Shown: positions 44,222 to 55,874 of the stretch, piece after piece
How the letters are laid out: every line of letters starts with the position of its first letter
How positions within the stretch are numbered: the first letter of the stretch is position 1
NCBI GenBank assembly: GCA_034359265.1
Contig: CP136895.1
Location: 47,200,001 to 47,264,000 of the forward strand
Source of the DNA: Canna indica
Taxonomy: Eukaryota > Streptophyta > Magnoliopsida > Zingiberales > Cannaceae
Direction of reading: 5' to 3'
DNA length: 64,000 nucleotides
Notes under the pieces: model-generated
Databases searched by the model: none
Seen by the model: the letters and a program-made list of their open reading frames with translations, nothing else
What the model was told of the DNA's origin: nothing
Position numbers and translations under genes: made by a program

Positions 44222-44887
44222 ATGAACCGCGATGGGGCAGAGGCATCTAGAGCAGTAGTGATAGGTACTATTTTAGTATGTTCATCTGTTGCATATGTTC
44301 TGTTTGATCCGAGTGCTACGCACTCATTTGTATCTGCCAAGTTTGCTGGTGGGTTACCTATGGCACCTTCTTTGCTCAACGAGCCATTTTTAGTGTCAAC
44401 GCCTACGGGTGAGGCAATCTTAGCCAAATCAATTTTTCAAGGCTGCGAAGTGCTCATCTGCAGCCATGCGTTGAGGGCGAATTTGACACTTCTGCCCACG
44501 CATGAACTTGATGTCATTCTCGGCATGGATTGGTTGGCGGAGCACTTTGCGTTGCTGGATTGTAGGGCTAAGACAGTCATGTTCAGCAAGCCCGGGTTGC
44601 CACAGTTCACCTTCCAAGGGGAGGGAAGGAGCGTGCCAATTGGGGTCATCTCAGCCCTTAACACTCGTAAACTATTTCAGGGCGGCTGCCAGTCCTTTTT
44701 GGCCTTTGTATCTGTGGCAGAGGAAAAGGGAGATGCGGTAGGGGACATTAGTGGTACTCCGGTAGTCTGCGAGTTCTCCGATGTATTTCCCGAGGAACTA
44801 TCGGGATTGTTGCCCAGGAGGGAAGTGGATATCTACATTGATTTGCAACCCGGGGTAAAGCTGATATATCTCCATCCCACCCTATAA
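44222..44887 (+). pseudogene. Chromovirus aspartic protease
   Basis: In the gag frame. GTILVCSSVAYVLFDPSATH holds the protease active site as DPSA, where DSGA or DPGA is usual, so Gly is Ser. ILGMDWLAEH, the conserved second block, follows at about 44518, and the linker EFSDVFPEELSGLLPRREVD leads to RT. A one-base shift at about 44870 moves RT into another frame ([10 protein letters not shown] reads only in the RT frame). Confidence 0.88.
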
Positions 44888-44888
44888 G

Positions 44889-46585
44889 ATGGCGCCGGCC
44901 GAACTAAGGGAGCTAAAAGTACAACTTCAGGAGATTCTGGACCTGGGCTTCATTCGGCCGAGTGTCTCACCATGGGGTGCTCCAGTTCTCTTCGTGAAGA
45001 AGAAGGATGGGTTGATGCGCATGTGCATCGACTATAGGCAGCTGAATAAAGTGACAGTCAAGAATCGTTACCCACTGCCGAGGATAGACGATTTATTTGA
45101 TCAACTACAGGGGGCGCGATGGTTTTCGAAGATAGACTTAAGGTCTGGATACCATCAGTTGAGAATCCGAGACTGCGATGTGCCTAAGACTGCCTTCAAG
45201 ACTCGCTATGGACACTATGAGTTCCTAGTGATGTCTTTTGGCCTGACCAATGCACCTGCTGCCTTCATGGACCTGATGAACATGGTATTTAAGGAGTACC
45301 TGGATAGTTTTGTGATCGTCTTCATTGACGACATCTTAGTGTACTCCAAGAGTGAGGAGAAGCACTCCGAGCATTTGAGGATGGTGCTGGAAACCCTCAA
45401 AGAACACTGGTTGTTTGCTAAGTTCTCCAAGTGTGAATTCTGGTTCGAAAGTGTGGGGTTCCTAGGCCATGTGGTGTCTAGGGAAGGGATAAGGGTAAAC
45501 CCTACGAAGATGGAAGCGGTGCAGAACTGGAGGCGGCCAACTAGCGTGACTGAGATTCGCAGTTTTCTTGGGTTGGCCGGGTACTATCGAAAGTTCGTAG
45601 AGAACATCTCCAGGATTGCAGCCCCTTTGACTCAGTTGACCCAAAAAAAGGTCAAATTTGATTGGGACGACAAGTGTGAGGCGAGCTTTTAGAAGCTCAA
45701 GGAATGCTTGACGTTGGCACCCGTATTGGCCGTACCTTCCGGCTCAGGAGGGTTTGTGGTTTACTGTGATGCTTCTCGGGTTGGCCTAGGCTACGTTCTA
45801 ATGCAGTTTGATAGGGTCATAGCATATGCATCTCGCCAGTTGAAGGTTCATGAAAAGAACTACCCGACGCACGACCTAGAGCTAGCGGCGGTGGTTTTTG
45901 CCTTGAAGCTCTGGCGGCACTATTTGTACGGGGAGACTTGCGAGATCTATACAGATCACAAGAACCTTCAGTACTTGCTTACCCAAAAGGAGCTGAACCT
46001 CAGGCATAGGAGGTGGCTGGAGCTCCTAAAAGATTATGACTGCACCATTATGTACCACCCGGGGAAAGCCAATGTGGTGGCAGATGCTCTCAGCAGAAAA
46101 TCTATGGGCAGTTTGGCTCATCTGGAAACCAAGCGGAGGCCTTTAGCTCGAGAGCTGGTGCTGTGCCTGGATGGGGGTATGACCTTGACAATGTCAGCTT
46201 CAGGTGCCTTGGTGGCACACCTACGGGTACAATCCACATTGGTGGATATGTTGTGTGCCGCGCAGGGAGAGGACGCCTTTTGTGCGCTAATGAAGGACTT
46301 AGTGCAGAGAGGCGATGTAGAGAATGGGTTCAGATTGGACTCAGAGGGTGTGCTGAGGTTCAAGGATCGAATTGTGGTGTCAGATATGGCAGAGGTGCGC
46401 AGACAAGTCCTGGAGTGGGGTCATCGTTCCACTTATACAATGCACCTGGGGACCACCAAAATGTATCGAGATCTAAGGCAGCATTACTGGTGGAAGGGCA
46501 TGAAAGGAGAGGCAGCAGAATTTGTATCCAAATGCCTGGTTTGCCAGCAGGTAAAGGCTGAACATCTGAAGCCTGCGGGGGCTGC
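44889..46585 (+). pseudogene. Chromovirus reverse transcriptase and RNase H, IN zinc finger
   Basis: RT blocks are all present: [72 protein letters not shown] and the catalytic FIDDILVYS at about 45322. One TAG (45690) falls in FQKLK just before RNase H, which starts [17 protein letters not shown] and contains [20 protein letters not shown] and [10 protein letters not shown]. The integrase zinc finger follows (H-x3-H...CLVCQQVK). A one-base insertion in the G-run at about 46580 puts the integrase core in another frame. Confidence 0.92.
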
Positions 46586-48000
46586 TGCAGAACCTCGAAG
46601 TGCCCGAGTGGAAGTGGGAGAAAATCATCATAGACTCGGTGACTGAGTTGCCTAAGTCAAAAGGCGGCTTTGACTCCATTTGGGTGGTAGTGGACCGGTT
46701 AACCAAGACCGCACATTTCATTCCAGTGAAGACTACCTTTTCTGTGAAGCAGTACGCCCGACTATTTATAGACAGGATTGTGGCTTACCACAGTACCCCG
46801 GTGATGATCATTCCTACGGGGCCTTAGTATTCCGAAGAGTCATCCTAATCCATGTTGCTAATGTTCCGGTCTTCAAACAAGAACTAGGTCCCTGTAATTC
46901 GAGTGAGATTGTCATGGCGCAAAAGGTTCCGGTTCTTGTGTTGGTTGCTCCTGTCTTGAGTTGGGTTCTTGTGTTCTGAGTTCTGAGTTATGAGTTCGGT
47001 TCTTGTGTTTGGTCCGGGAGTTGGTTCGGGTTGTTGCCTTGAGTTCGGTTCAAGAATTGGGATGGGCGTTAACCCCTATTGAAAGCAAGCAAGCCAGATA
47101 AAACTTCACGATTGGACGGCTATCAGATCGGGGTACCCAGTTCACGGCCCGGTTTTGGCAGTCTTTCCAAGAAGCCTTGGGCACTCAAGTGCGTTTTAGC
47201 ACAGCCTTCCATCTGCAGACAGACGAACAGTCTGAGAGAACCATCCAAATATTGGAAGATATGTTGAGGGCCTGCGTTCTGGACCTAGAAGGCGGTTGGG
47301 AGAAACACCTACCGCTGATTGAGTTCGCCTACAATAATAGCTATCACAGTAGCATTGGCATGGCTCCCTTGAGGCATTGTACGGGCGGCGGTGTAGGTCT
47401 CGTGTGGGCTGGTTTGAGATTGGAGAGACTCTCCTGGTTGGACCGGACTTGGTTGAGGAGGCGGGAAAGAAGGTGCAGCTGATAAAAGAAAGGTTGTTGG
47501 CGGCTCAGAGTTGCCAGAAAATGTATGCTGATAAGAAAGCCAGAGAGATGGAGTTCGCTGAGGGCGACTTGGTATTCCTAAAGGTTTCTCCTATGAAAGG
47601 GGTACTCCGATTTGGGAAGAAAGGAAAGTTGAGCCCTAGGTTCATTGGGTCTTTCCCTATCCTCAAGCGAAGAGGCGCGGTGGCTTATGAACTGGCCTTG
47701 CCTCCTAGTCTGAGCAGAGTTCACCCAGTTTTCCATGTGTCAATGCTCCGGAGGTATGTGAAGGATGAATCCCATGTGATCGAGCCGACTACAATTGAGG
47801 TGGACACGGCAGTCTCGTATGAGGAGAGGCCAGTGGAGATACTTGACCGGCAGATCAGGAAGCTGAGGTCCAAGGAGATTCCCTTGGTAAAAGTTAGGTG
47901 GGAGCACCACTCTGGGCAAGAGGCCACTTCGGAGGTAGAGCGGGACATGAGAGAGCGCTACCCTTCCTTGTTTGAAGAGCCGATAAGTCCTTGTAACCCA
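46586..48000 (+). pseudogene. Chromovirus integrase core and chromodomain, interrupted
   Basis: Core part one (46600-46827): [18 protein letters not shown] with the first catalytic Asp, then SIWVVVDRLTKTAHFIP. A foreign stretch occupies about 46828-47125. The core resumes with SDRGTQFTARFW (second Asp) and SERTIQILEDML (Glu). After a frameshift near 47365 come GRRCRSRVGWFEIGE, the C-terminal GKLSPRFIGSFPIL and VHPVFHVSMLRRYV, and the chromodomain (about 47825-47970: VEILDRQIRKLRSKEIPLVK, then VRWEHHSGQEAT). Chromodomains steer integration towards marked chromatin. Confidence 0.9.
46828..47125. repeat. Insertion in the integrase core, GTTCTTG-rich
   Basis: About 300 bp without resemblance to integrase. 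The middle (46935-47060) is built of short units GGTTCTTGTGTT, GAGTTCTGAGTT, GAGTTCGGTTC. Left and right borders both carry a version of the ATC-x-GATCGGGG-ACC-CAG codons, so about 20 bp of host may be duplicated. No terminal inverted repeats are seen. Confidence 0.5.
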
Positions 48001-48025
48001 GCAAAATTCGAGAAAAAAATTCTCT

Positions 48026-48039
48026 TAAGGGGGGAAGGT
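48026..48039 (+). other. Polypurine tract of the chromovirus
   Basis: AAGGGGGGAAGGT directly before the 3' LTR start TGTAATATCC. Confidence 0.85.
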
Positions 48040-50104
48040 TGTAATATCCGGAGTTTCCTAATATAAAATTTCTCGTGGTGCAGCCCATCGAGTCGGGAGC
48101 TAGCCAAGTCGAGTTGCGTACTCGCCTCGTATAGTAGGTAAAAATTTATTTAAGTCTTATTGAAGTGTTAGTGGTTGAGTGGATGATCATATTGTTGACT
48201 CATGTTTGGGTTGAGTTTAGTCCGCGGCTTGAGTCGGTACTCGGACCGGGTTAGGTGGAGTTGTATGAGAGGGGTTTAAGTCATTACATAGGGGTAAAAG
48301 GGTAAAGTGATGAGGGGAATAAAACCCCTCATCTTGGCAGTCGTGCGACTCAAGGGAGGAGCCGCACGTAGCCCAAGGAGGAGAGGGAGATCGGTGCCGA
48401 GCTTGCGTTGACACCGGGATCTCGAAGTTCGTCTTCTTCGATCATGTCTTTAGATCAAATCGAGGTGAGTGGTTAGTGTAGCTTTTGAAGGGAGGCGAGT
48501 GGCCGGCCCTAAGAGATTTGAAATTTGATTTTTCTTCTTGAGTTCTTGCAGATCGATGTGTTTCTTCGAGTAGAGTTTTAAATCGATGTATGTATCTGTG
48601 ATTTTATTTATTAGATCGTGTTTTCTCGCATTTTGTGGGCTGCCGAGTTGAGAAAATAGGGGAGAGGTCTTGCCGAAAATTTTCCCAACAATTTCCTTGC
48701 TCGTTTCGCAGCCCGTAGATCACTTTGGTGTTCATGATATGTTAGATCGATGGATTTATTTTGTGTTCTTGTTGCAGCCATGCCCCTTCAATTTGAGAAC
48801 TCAGCCGAACAAGGGTTTACCCTGCTTGAGTCGGCCGAGCAGTGGTATGAGTGGGGAGTGGACTGCTTGAGTTAAAATGCATGTTTTCAAGTTGTGTTTT
48901 CATGTTAAACATTAGATCCATAGACCAATGCATATAATTTATGGATGAAATTTCAGCCCCTTCCCATCTATAGGGTTTGGCCGAGCAAGGGTTACCTTGC
49001 TCAAGCTTCGGCCGAGCAAGGGTAAAGGGGGAAACCGAATGATTTTGAGTAGTTGTTCATACCTTCCCGTTCGATGCTAATACATATTCATGTTACAAAA
49101 TTTCTCGCTTGTCATAGGAATTGTTTAGTGATAGATCTACATCATCACATTTTGGAAATGTTCTTGCTAATGCTTATATGGATATGATGGTTATGGTATA
49201 TATATTCAAAGAAAGGTTTCATTTAATTCCTCATGTCATGTTTAATTATTGCTATGCTTAGTGTATGTTCCTTATTGGTTTAATCACTGAATTATTTACC
49301 TCTTTAATTCGGCTTCTTCATGATGTTGCTACCCATGATTAATTTGGTAAGTGACGTGACAATGGTAGGCTGAGTGCCTTCATAGTCGGCAAGTTCGCTC
49401 AGTCTAGGGATAATGGTTTAGGTGACTAGTGGTGACATTTAACCTAGATACAAGATATACTTACTAGGCTCTTCCTTCAAGGAAACAATGTGACGCTGGG
49501 TAAGGGGTCGAATATGGGCAATGCCCAAAAAGCAAAACACAATATACTTGCACAACATGGTTTTGGTTGTAGTTGATGGTCTACTGAGAAATGTCATTAG
49601 CCGAATGGCTACCACACGACTCAGCGGTTTATAGGGTCTTGAGATTGCACCAGCGGGCCCGCTAGGTGTTAGACTCGAGTGGCGGAGGGTCTTGACAGTT
49701 GACGGATCCGAAGCATAAAAGATTCTAATTGAGGAGCCTGTAGGGGCTGGTTTGAGTAGGCCAACCGGCCGGGTTAAGTAGAAGGAAGAACCGAACCTTC
49801 TATATATACGTTAGGCCATTATTGGCCGAGCGTTCATCATGGATATGGGCCCGAGAGGCCGGTTCATCCACTCGTCCGTACTAGCACACTGATTATTTAT
49901 GGAATGTGATTTTATATTAATTCCTTATATATGTGATTGTCGAGGTTATAAGTGGAGGTTCGAAAGAACCGATCATTGAGTTCCTCGTGAACTCACGCTT
50001 TTCCTTTATTGTTGTTTTGTAGAGCTCGACTAGTGAGGTACGGCTTGGTGGCATGGCGTGCAGGAGAGCATGCGTGGGTGCAGATCTTATAGCTGGCAGT
50101 TGGG
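48040..50104 (+). repeat. 3' LTR of the chromovirus, truncated
   Basis: Aligns with the 5' LTR from its start to position 42437 or so; the last 320 bp are missing, replaced at 50105 by a DNA-transposon fragment. One internal deletion relative to the 5' LTR near 49690. Predicted intron 48465-50022 is intact. Confidence 0.88.
48465..50022 (+). other. Predicted LTR-internal intron
   Basis: GAG/GTGAGTGG at 48465 and TTTTGTAG/AGCTCGAC at 50022, as in the 5' LTR; about 1.56 kb. Confidence 0.55.
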
Positions 50105-50603
50105 GACAGGAAAAAAGCTAGAGCTAGTAGGTGGAAGATGCTTGGGAACTTTAGTGTAAGAGGATTTTCAAGGATATCCTCCACCGGGTGCGAGATGAGA
50201 CGAGTATAGGCAGTAACTGAGATACGCCTATGGATGCGCTCAAGGGACACTGGTCGACCTAGATGTCGGCCAACGTATGGGATCGGTTATACGACATCTG
50301 GGCATCGGAGGGGTGGCATGGCGCCTCTCGGATGACGTTGGTCGAGGAATCCCTCGCTTGACATGCCAGTGTGTCTGCCCATTCACTACTCACGAGCATC
50401 CCTTGATAAGTAATTTAATAATTATTATTTTTATTTATTATTATTATACAAAAACTAATTATATTTATTTTATTGCAAGGGACGTGAGACGAGTACTAGA
50501 CGCTCATCTTGGCTGACCCTCTGAGGGTCTTCGAGGAGACGCATAGATATCAGCGCCTTCCTCACTAGGGTGAGTTCATTAGCGAGAGGTCGGAGACGAT
50601 ATT
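50105..50603 (+). pseudogene. Plant transposase fragment (Ptta/En/Spm type), probable
   Basis: In one frame ANVWDRLYDIWASEGWHGAS resembles the W-x2-L-x3-W-x-S block of plant transposases of the Ptta/En/Spm group. After an AT-rich, intron-like stretch (about 50405-50478, ending TTGCAAG), FEETHR and GEFISERSETIF resemble their following THR...G.F...RSE block. Two or three stops. Only about 100 residues remain and the match is by eye. Confidence 0.45.
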
Positions 50604-51000
50604 TGTAATACCCGCATTTTTTTAATAGAATTCTATTTCATGTGTTAGCCGGAAGATCTGTAGTTGCATTGGAGCTGGCCGAGCGAATCGTTCGAAGGCG
50701 CAACTTAAGGTACAGTCTGATCACGCAAGAGGAATTATTTTAATCTTGATGTTTGTGATGTTGGGTTCAATTCGGGCTCAAGTCAAGTCTGAGGGTTCAA
50801 CCGGAATCCAATTTGGATGAGTATAGGTGCATTTGAGTTCAACTTAAGTGAAGGGGGGGGGGGGGAATTTGGTCATTTAAAAAAAAGAAATAAAAAAATA
50901 AACACCAACGACTGTACGACTCTTGTGGAGTCGCACGGATGCCGTGGCAGCAAGGGGAGTGGGCGATGCCTACTTGTGGCCGGAGATTTCCTTGCCGTCG

Positions 51001-53815
51001 TGTAATAGCCACAATTTTTTTTAAAAAAAATTATTTAATTATTCTAGCGGGATATTTTGGTCGCGCGTGAGGATGGGCCGGATGAAACGTTGGAGGGCTT
51101 GAATTGAAGATTGGCCTTTGTGCGCAAGAAAATTAATTCATCTATGTTTGATTAGTCCTTAGATGGATTGTTTGGTTCGAGATGAGTCCGAAGGTTCGAG
51201 CGGAACTCGAATTAGACTTGTATTGGTTGAGTTATGACTTATTTTAGACTCAACTTAAGTTAAGGGGCACTTTGGTCATTTGGCTATTGAGTTTTTAGTA
51301 TTTATACCTCATCCCTCAAGGACGCGCAGCTCATAGTAGTAGCCGCACACCCCCTTGGGCATCCATAGGAAGAGGCGCACACATGGAGAGGGAGAAAGGG
51401 AAACCTCGGCAGACAGCTCCTATAGCATCGGACACCATCAAACTTCACGATCGATGGAGTGTCCTTGGTTGGATCGTAACGAAATTTGGACAGTAAGTTT
51501 TACACTTCAAGATTTACTTTTGGATCGGTGAAGATTGGTATTTGACGGTCAAGTCTGTCGCTATGATGGAATTACCGAAGCCTTACTCTTGGTTTTCTTC
51601 TCCAAGATTCTGCTACGTAAAGTTTCGTCTAATTGGGCGATCGGGACACTATGCTGGGGCTGATTGGACTGAAATTTGGGGATCATGTCCGACACCCCTT
51701 GCTCCTAGATGGGAACGGTGGAGATTTGTTTTGGACGGCTAGATTTTGGGATACACGAGAGGGAAGGAGAAGGCGTGAGAGGATTTGGAACTTGGCAGTG
51801 CACTCGAACTTCATTGACACGGGAGCGCAGAGGACCGTATTCTTTTCCAATTTCCTTCTCCGGTGAGTGGCTGAACCTTAGGGTAGGGTAATGCCCCTTG
51901 GTCGAACCCTTGATGTGATTGTGGTGATATTTCTTGGAGATTCTTGATGAATTTTGTGGCTCTTGATTCTTGTATCTTCTTTTGATGATGATGTGCTCTC
52001 TTGTGATTTTTCATTGTGTTTTTCCTTGGTTTTTGGGCCCAGCTGAATAGAGAGGAAAGAGGGGAGGTCATGCCAAATTTTTTCCTAAAATCTTTGAGTG
52101 ATTTAAACTTGTAGATTTAACATGTATTAGGCGCATGAACACCTAAGGAATCTAGGAGAACTTAGAACATGTGGAAACTTTATTTTCCTAAACTCCTAAG
52201 GGCCGGTCACATAATATTTTCCTTATGGTAGAATTCGGCCGGGTAGGGGGTGGAAGAGTAGTGAATTAGAAAATATGTTTCCTAGATGAATCTCATGTAG
52301 AGTAAACTCGTTGTTATGATTGAAGGACAACTATAGTAGGTCGAGTAGGCCAAATACCCTACAAGGGGTAATTAGGGTTAGGGTCGGCCGAGCATGGGCA
52401 TGGGGGATTTGATAATGGTAATTATTTTATTGTGTTTACTACCATGATGTAGGAGATGTAGATTGAGAAGCATTAGCGTATATGATTTTTATCTCGCTTG
52501 TAGATTATTTTCATGTTTAATAACATGCTTAATTAGATATCTACATCCTTATGTTGTTTGCTGGAATTTAATTTAGCATGCTAAAATTGAGTATTTAATT
52601 GCAAAAATTGAATTTTTAAATGTTGGAATTTATTTGATAGTTGTTGTAATTATTTTGCTAAGTTGTCCTGTATTTAGAATGTTTTGATTTAATTATTAAT
52701 GACAGTAATTATCTTGAGTATGCTAAAAATGGATGTGTGGTTGCAATAGTTATCATGTATCAAATGTAGAGAAATGTTAGAGATAAATGTTGACATGATG
52801 AGCATAAATTTATAACATAATCCCTTACTAGTAGATGAGGGAAAACATTAGAAATTAAATACCAAATTTCTAACATAGAGACATTATGAGTAGAGACCCG
52901 AAAACATGTGCTATGTATTGTGTTTGTGATGGCCGGGCTGAGAAGCGTTTGTAGCCGACATGGCTATTGCCCAACTCAGCAAATGATTGAGGGGTCTTGA
53001 GATTGCGCTAGTGAGCCACGCTAGTGTTAGCCCCGAGTAGCAGAGGGTCTTGAGATAGCGTCAGTGGGTCACGCTGACATTAGACACGAGTTTGGGTTGG
53101 ATGGGCCATTTCCTACCCAGTGGGGTACCAGAAGCTAGTTAGCCATTCTAGCTGAAGGACCCGAAGATTTAAATCGCTTTATGCGGAATGAGCTGAAATG
53201 TGCACATTATGATCATATGAATTTACATGACTTGTGTGGGCTGGTTATGGCCAAGTGTTATACTTGCTACGTAGGCCGGTTGGGGCCGAGAGATACTCAT
53301 GTTGTGCATGGCCAATTATGGCCGATTGATATATGTATTGTGCTAGGCCGGGTATGGCCGAATGATTTCATGTATGCAGGTTGGCTGATTGGCCAGGTGG
53401 TGTGCTAAAATCCCTAAGTATTCATCTATGTATTTATCTGATGCTATACATACTTATATATATGGGATTTAGGTAGAGGTTCAGGTAGAACCACTCACTA
53501 AGTTTCTCATCGACTCACGATTTATTTAATTTTGTTTTGCAGAGCCTGAGGTATTGGCTAGATGGACATGACGCAGTTAGAGAGTCATGGTCGAGTAGTG
53601 GTTTCTTTTCATGCATTGAGTTGTATTTGTTTAGAGACATTTGGAGTCTGTATTTCCTTTGAACAAAGTATTCATTTCATATTAGTGGACTTGTTTCGTT
53701 TCATGTTTAGTCCCATTGTCGTTATTTTATCTGCGTGGTTTGAATGCATATGTTAGGCTTCGGGGTATTGACACATATTTTGGCCGGTCACGTGACCCTA
53801 AGTTGGGGCGAGACA
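51001..53815 (+). mobile_element. Gypsy solo LTR, probable TSD CGTCG/CGTCA
   Basis: 2815 bp, TGTAATAGCC...GGGGCGAGACA, between CGTCG (50996-51000) and CGTCA (53816-53820); the one mismatch is a G-to-A change at a CpG. Predicted intron 51863-53542. The hairpins GCTAGT..ACGCTAG and GTCAGTGGGTCACGCTGAC are at about 53007 and 53072. No internal region. Confidence 0.8.
51863..53542 (+). other. Predicted LTR-internal intron
   Basis: CG/GTGAGTGG at 51863 to TTTTGCAG/AGCCTGAGG at 53542, about 1.68 kb. Confidence 0.5.
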
Positions 53816-54279
53816 CGTCATCGGAGATTGGGGTCACGAGGTCTCTTCTTCATCATCTTCCCTTAATCCTCTTCTTTAAGGTGAGTGGTTCTTGTTTTCT
53901 AGGCTTAGGATAAACCCTTGTTTAGTTGATCCTTATTGTAGGGTAATTCCAGATTTCTGTCGTGTTTATCTCTATGAATCCTCGATGTTTATGATTTATG
54001 GATTGATTGAATCAATGTATTTCACCATATGATGAAAAATTGTAGGGTTTGCCCTAGGATAAGGGGCCAACCGGTTAGGGGGTTCAAGAGGGGACCTCAT
54101 GCCGGATTTTCTTTATCTCCTCCTTGACTTAGATTATGTTTTTCATATTGATTGGTATTTGTCGAATGGGAGATGGTGATCGGTTGAGAGGAATCATTTT
54201 AGGGCAGCCCCCTATACCCTAAGGGGGCCGGCCAGGTAGAGATGTTAGGGAAATAGAATCATGCTAAAAATGTATATTG

Positions 54280-55383
54280 TGTTGGATAAATGGCCACACA
54301 AGAGGGGGGGTGAATAGTATGTTAACTAAATCTGGTTTATCGATCTTAATCATTTTCTTACAACTTAGGTAATTCACAATTAAATACAGAAGCGATAAAT
54401 AAAGTAGTTGAGCAAACACAAGAGAAACAATGCTAACACAAAGGAGTTTATAGTGGTTCGGCTAACCACCTACTCCACTACCTAAGACCCGTGCTTAGGA
54501 TTTCACACACAAATGCACTAAATTAAGAGTGGCTTACAATCGAGGATTTACACCGGAAAGATCCTACACTCCCTTCAAAAGCACTTCCTCACCCGGAATT
54601 GTCCACACACTGAGTGAACTTTCCCACCTCAATTCCTAAGAGCAACTCCTAATTTAGTCTTACACTAGTGGCTTTATACCTTAAACACCAAGGTTACCAC
54701 AAACTCACTAGACCCAACACAAGGTCTATTACACAATCAAGTTAATACAATGAAAAATAAACTAAAAAATACTTTAATCACAAGAAGAGAGAAAAGTGGA
54801 CTTATCACAATAGGATCACATCTTCTTGTTGAGCCTAGCAAACTTGAAGGACCCTCCAATGCTGAACACTTGAGATTGAGGGATCAAGGCTAGGTTTTGG
54901 ATGCTTAGGATCACTATTTGAGACTTAGAGGCATCAACAGCCACATGGAAGAGTGTTTTGGGTGGGTATTTATAACCCCCCAAACTCAAGGTGTCATTAA
55001 CGAGCGTTTTTCTGTCCGTTGGTGACACCCGGTCGCCTGCCGGTCGATCATCGGTCGATCGATTAATCGACCGCCCAAGCGACCACAGCAATCTGTCGCT
55101 TTTGGGCATACTTCAGTCGACCGAGATGCCTACTGCCAGTTTTTGGATCTGCATCTTTGGATCTTCTTGTTGCGCGCTTTGTTTCCGGGTTCCGGCCTTC
55201 AACGTGCATCAACTTGGAGAGCTTTCCATATGTTCTCTAGACTTGTCCAAGATGTCTTTGGTGCACGCGTCGAACTCCACGACCTTCTTGCTTCAAGAAC
55301 TTGGTTAGATATACTTGGTTTGTTATCATCAAAATAATCATGAAGAGAGTAGAGCACGAAGGAAAAAAACCTTCGGCCAACTA
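54280..55383 (-). mobile_element. Sirevirus-like copia 3' LTR, minus strand
   Basis: Plus strand TGTTGGATAAATGG ... GGCCAACTA. The blocks AGTGGTTCGGCTAACC, GGATTTACACCGGAAAG and the palindrome region (55035-55125, partly deleted) match the other copies inverted. Its PPT lies next to it at 55384. The small ORFs 54816-55414 are not genes. Confidence 0.85.
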
Positions 55384-55660
55384 TCTCCCCTTTTTGATGA
55401 TGACAAACCATCAATGATAAAAAAATCTATATGTAACGTATTAATCAATTTTCTAGAGTTCGAAGCATGAGTTTATAAGTGCATATATGAGAGCATCATA
55501 AAATGATGAAGACACTTTACATTTGGTGCTCCCCCTATCAATATGCATATCTTTAACTCTCCCCCTATCATCATGCCATAATTTGAAACATGTTAACTCG
55601 TAATCGTGATGAACACTCTTCTCCCCCTTTTGTCATCCATCAAAAAGGGTACTTAAAAAA
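55384..55660 (-). other. Multiple polypurine tracts of the minus-strand element
   Basis: On the plus strand ATCTCCCCTTTTTGATG (55384), CTCCCCCTATCAATATGCAT (55530), CTCCCCCTATCATCATG (55559) and TCTCCCCCTTTTGTCATCC (55622). Read on the minus strand these are four AGGGGGAGA-type PPTs, matching the series at 29229-29412. Confidence 0.85.
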
Positions 55661-55874
55661 AATAAGGAAAAATATGAGTCATGCATGTTAGTGATAAATC
55701 ATATGATTAAGTGCAACATCATGTAATCTTCACATAATTAAGTGCAACAATAATATGTTCAACGTTACCACATAAATATAAAGGCAAGCAGTCTCAAATA
55801 AATACAAAATAGTCTAAGCAAAGTACAGTATTAATACAAGTCCATAGAATGAATGACATCATGCAACAGTGGGA

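Larger units (their letters stand above)
40327..50104 (+). mobile_element. Ty3/gypsy chromovirus (Tekay/Del-like), nearly complete but dead
   Basis: 5' LTR 40327-42749, PBS, gag, PR, RT, RNase H, integrase, chromodomain, PPT, and a 3' LTR (48040-50104) that lacks its last 320 bp or so. Order PR-RT-RH-IN plus a C-terminal chromodomain identifies a plant chromovirus; long LTRs and the double Cys motif before the zinc knuckle suggest the Tekay/Del clade. Six in-frame stops, at least three frameshifts and one 300-bp insertion inactivate it. The two LTRs are clearly diverged, so it is not a recent insertion. Confidence 0.88.
50604..54279 (+). mobile_element. Older gypsy LTR, split by a solo LTR, 3' end lost
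   Basis: Own parts are 50604-51000 and 53816-54279. Begins TGTAATACCCG; has a run of 14 G at about 50846, GTTCAACCGGAATCC, and after the insertion a donor-like AAG/GTGAGTGG (53881) and GGCCGGCC-rich text. It is cut at 54279 by the minus-strand copia LTR. Confidence 0.7.
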
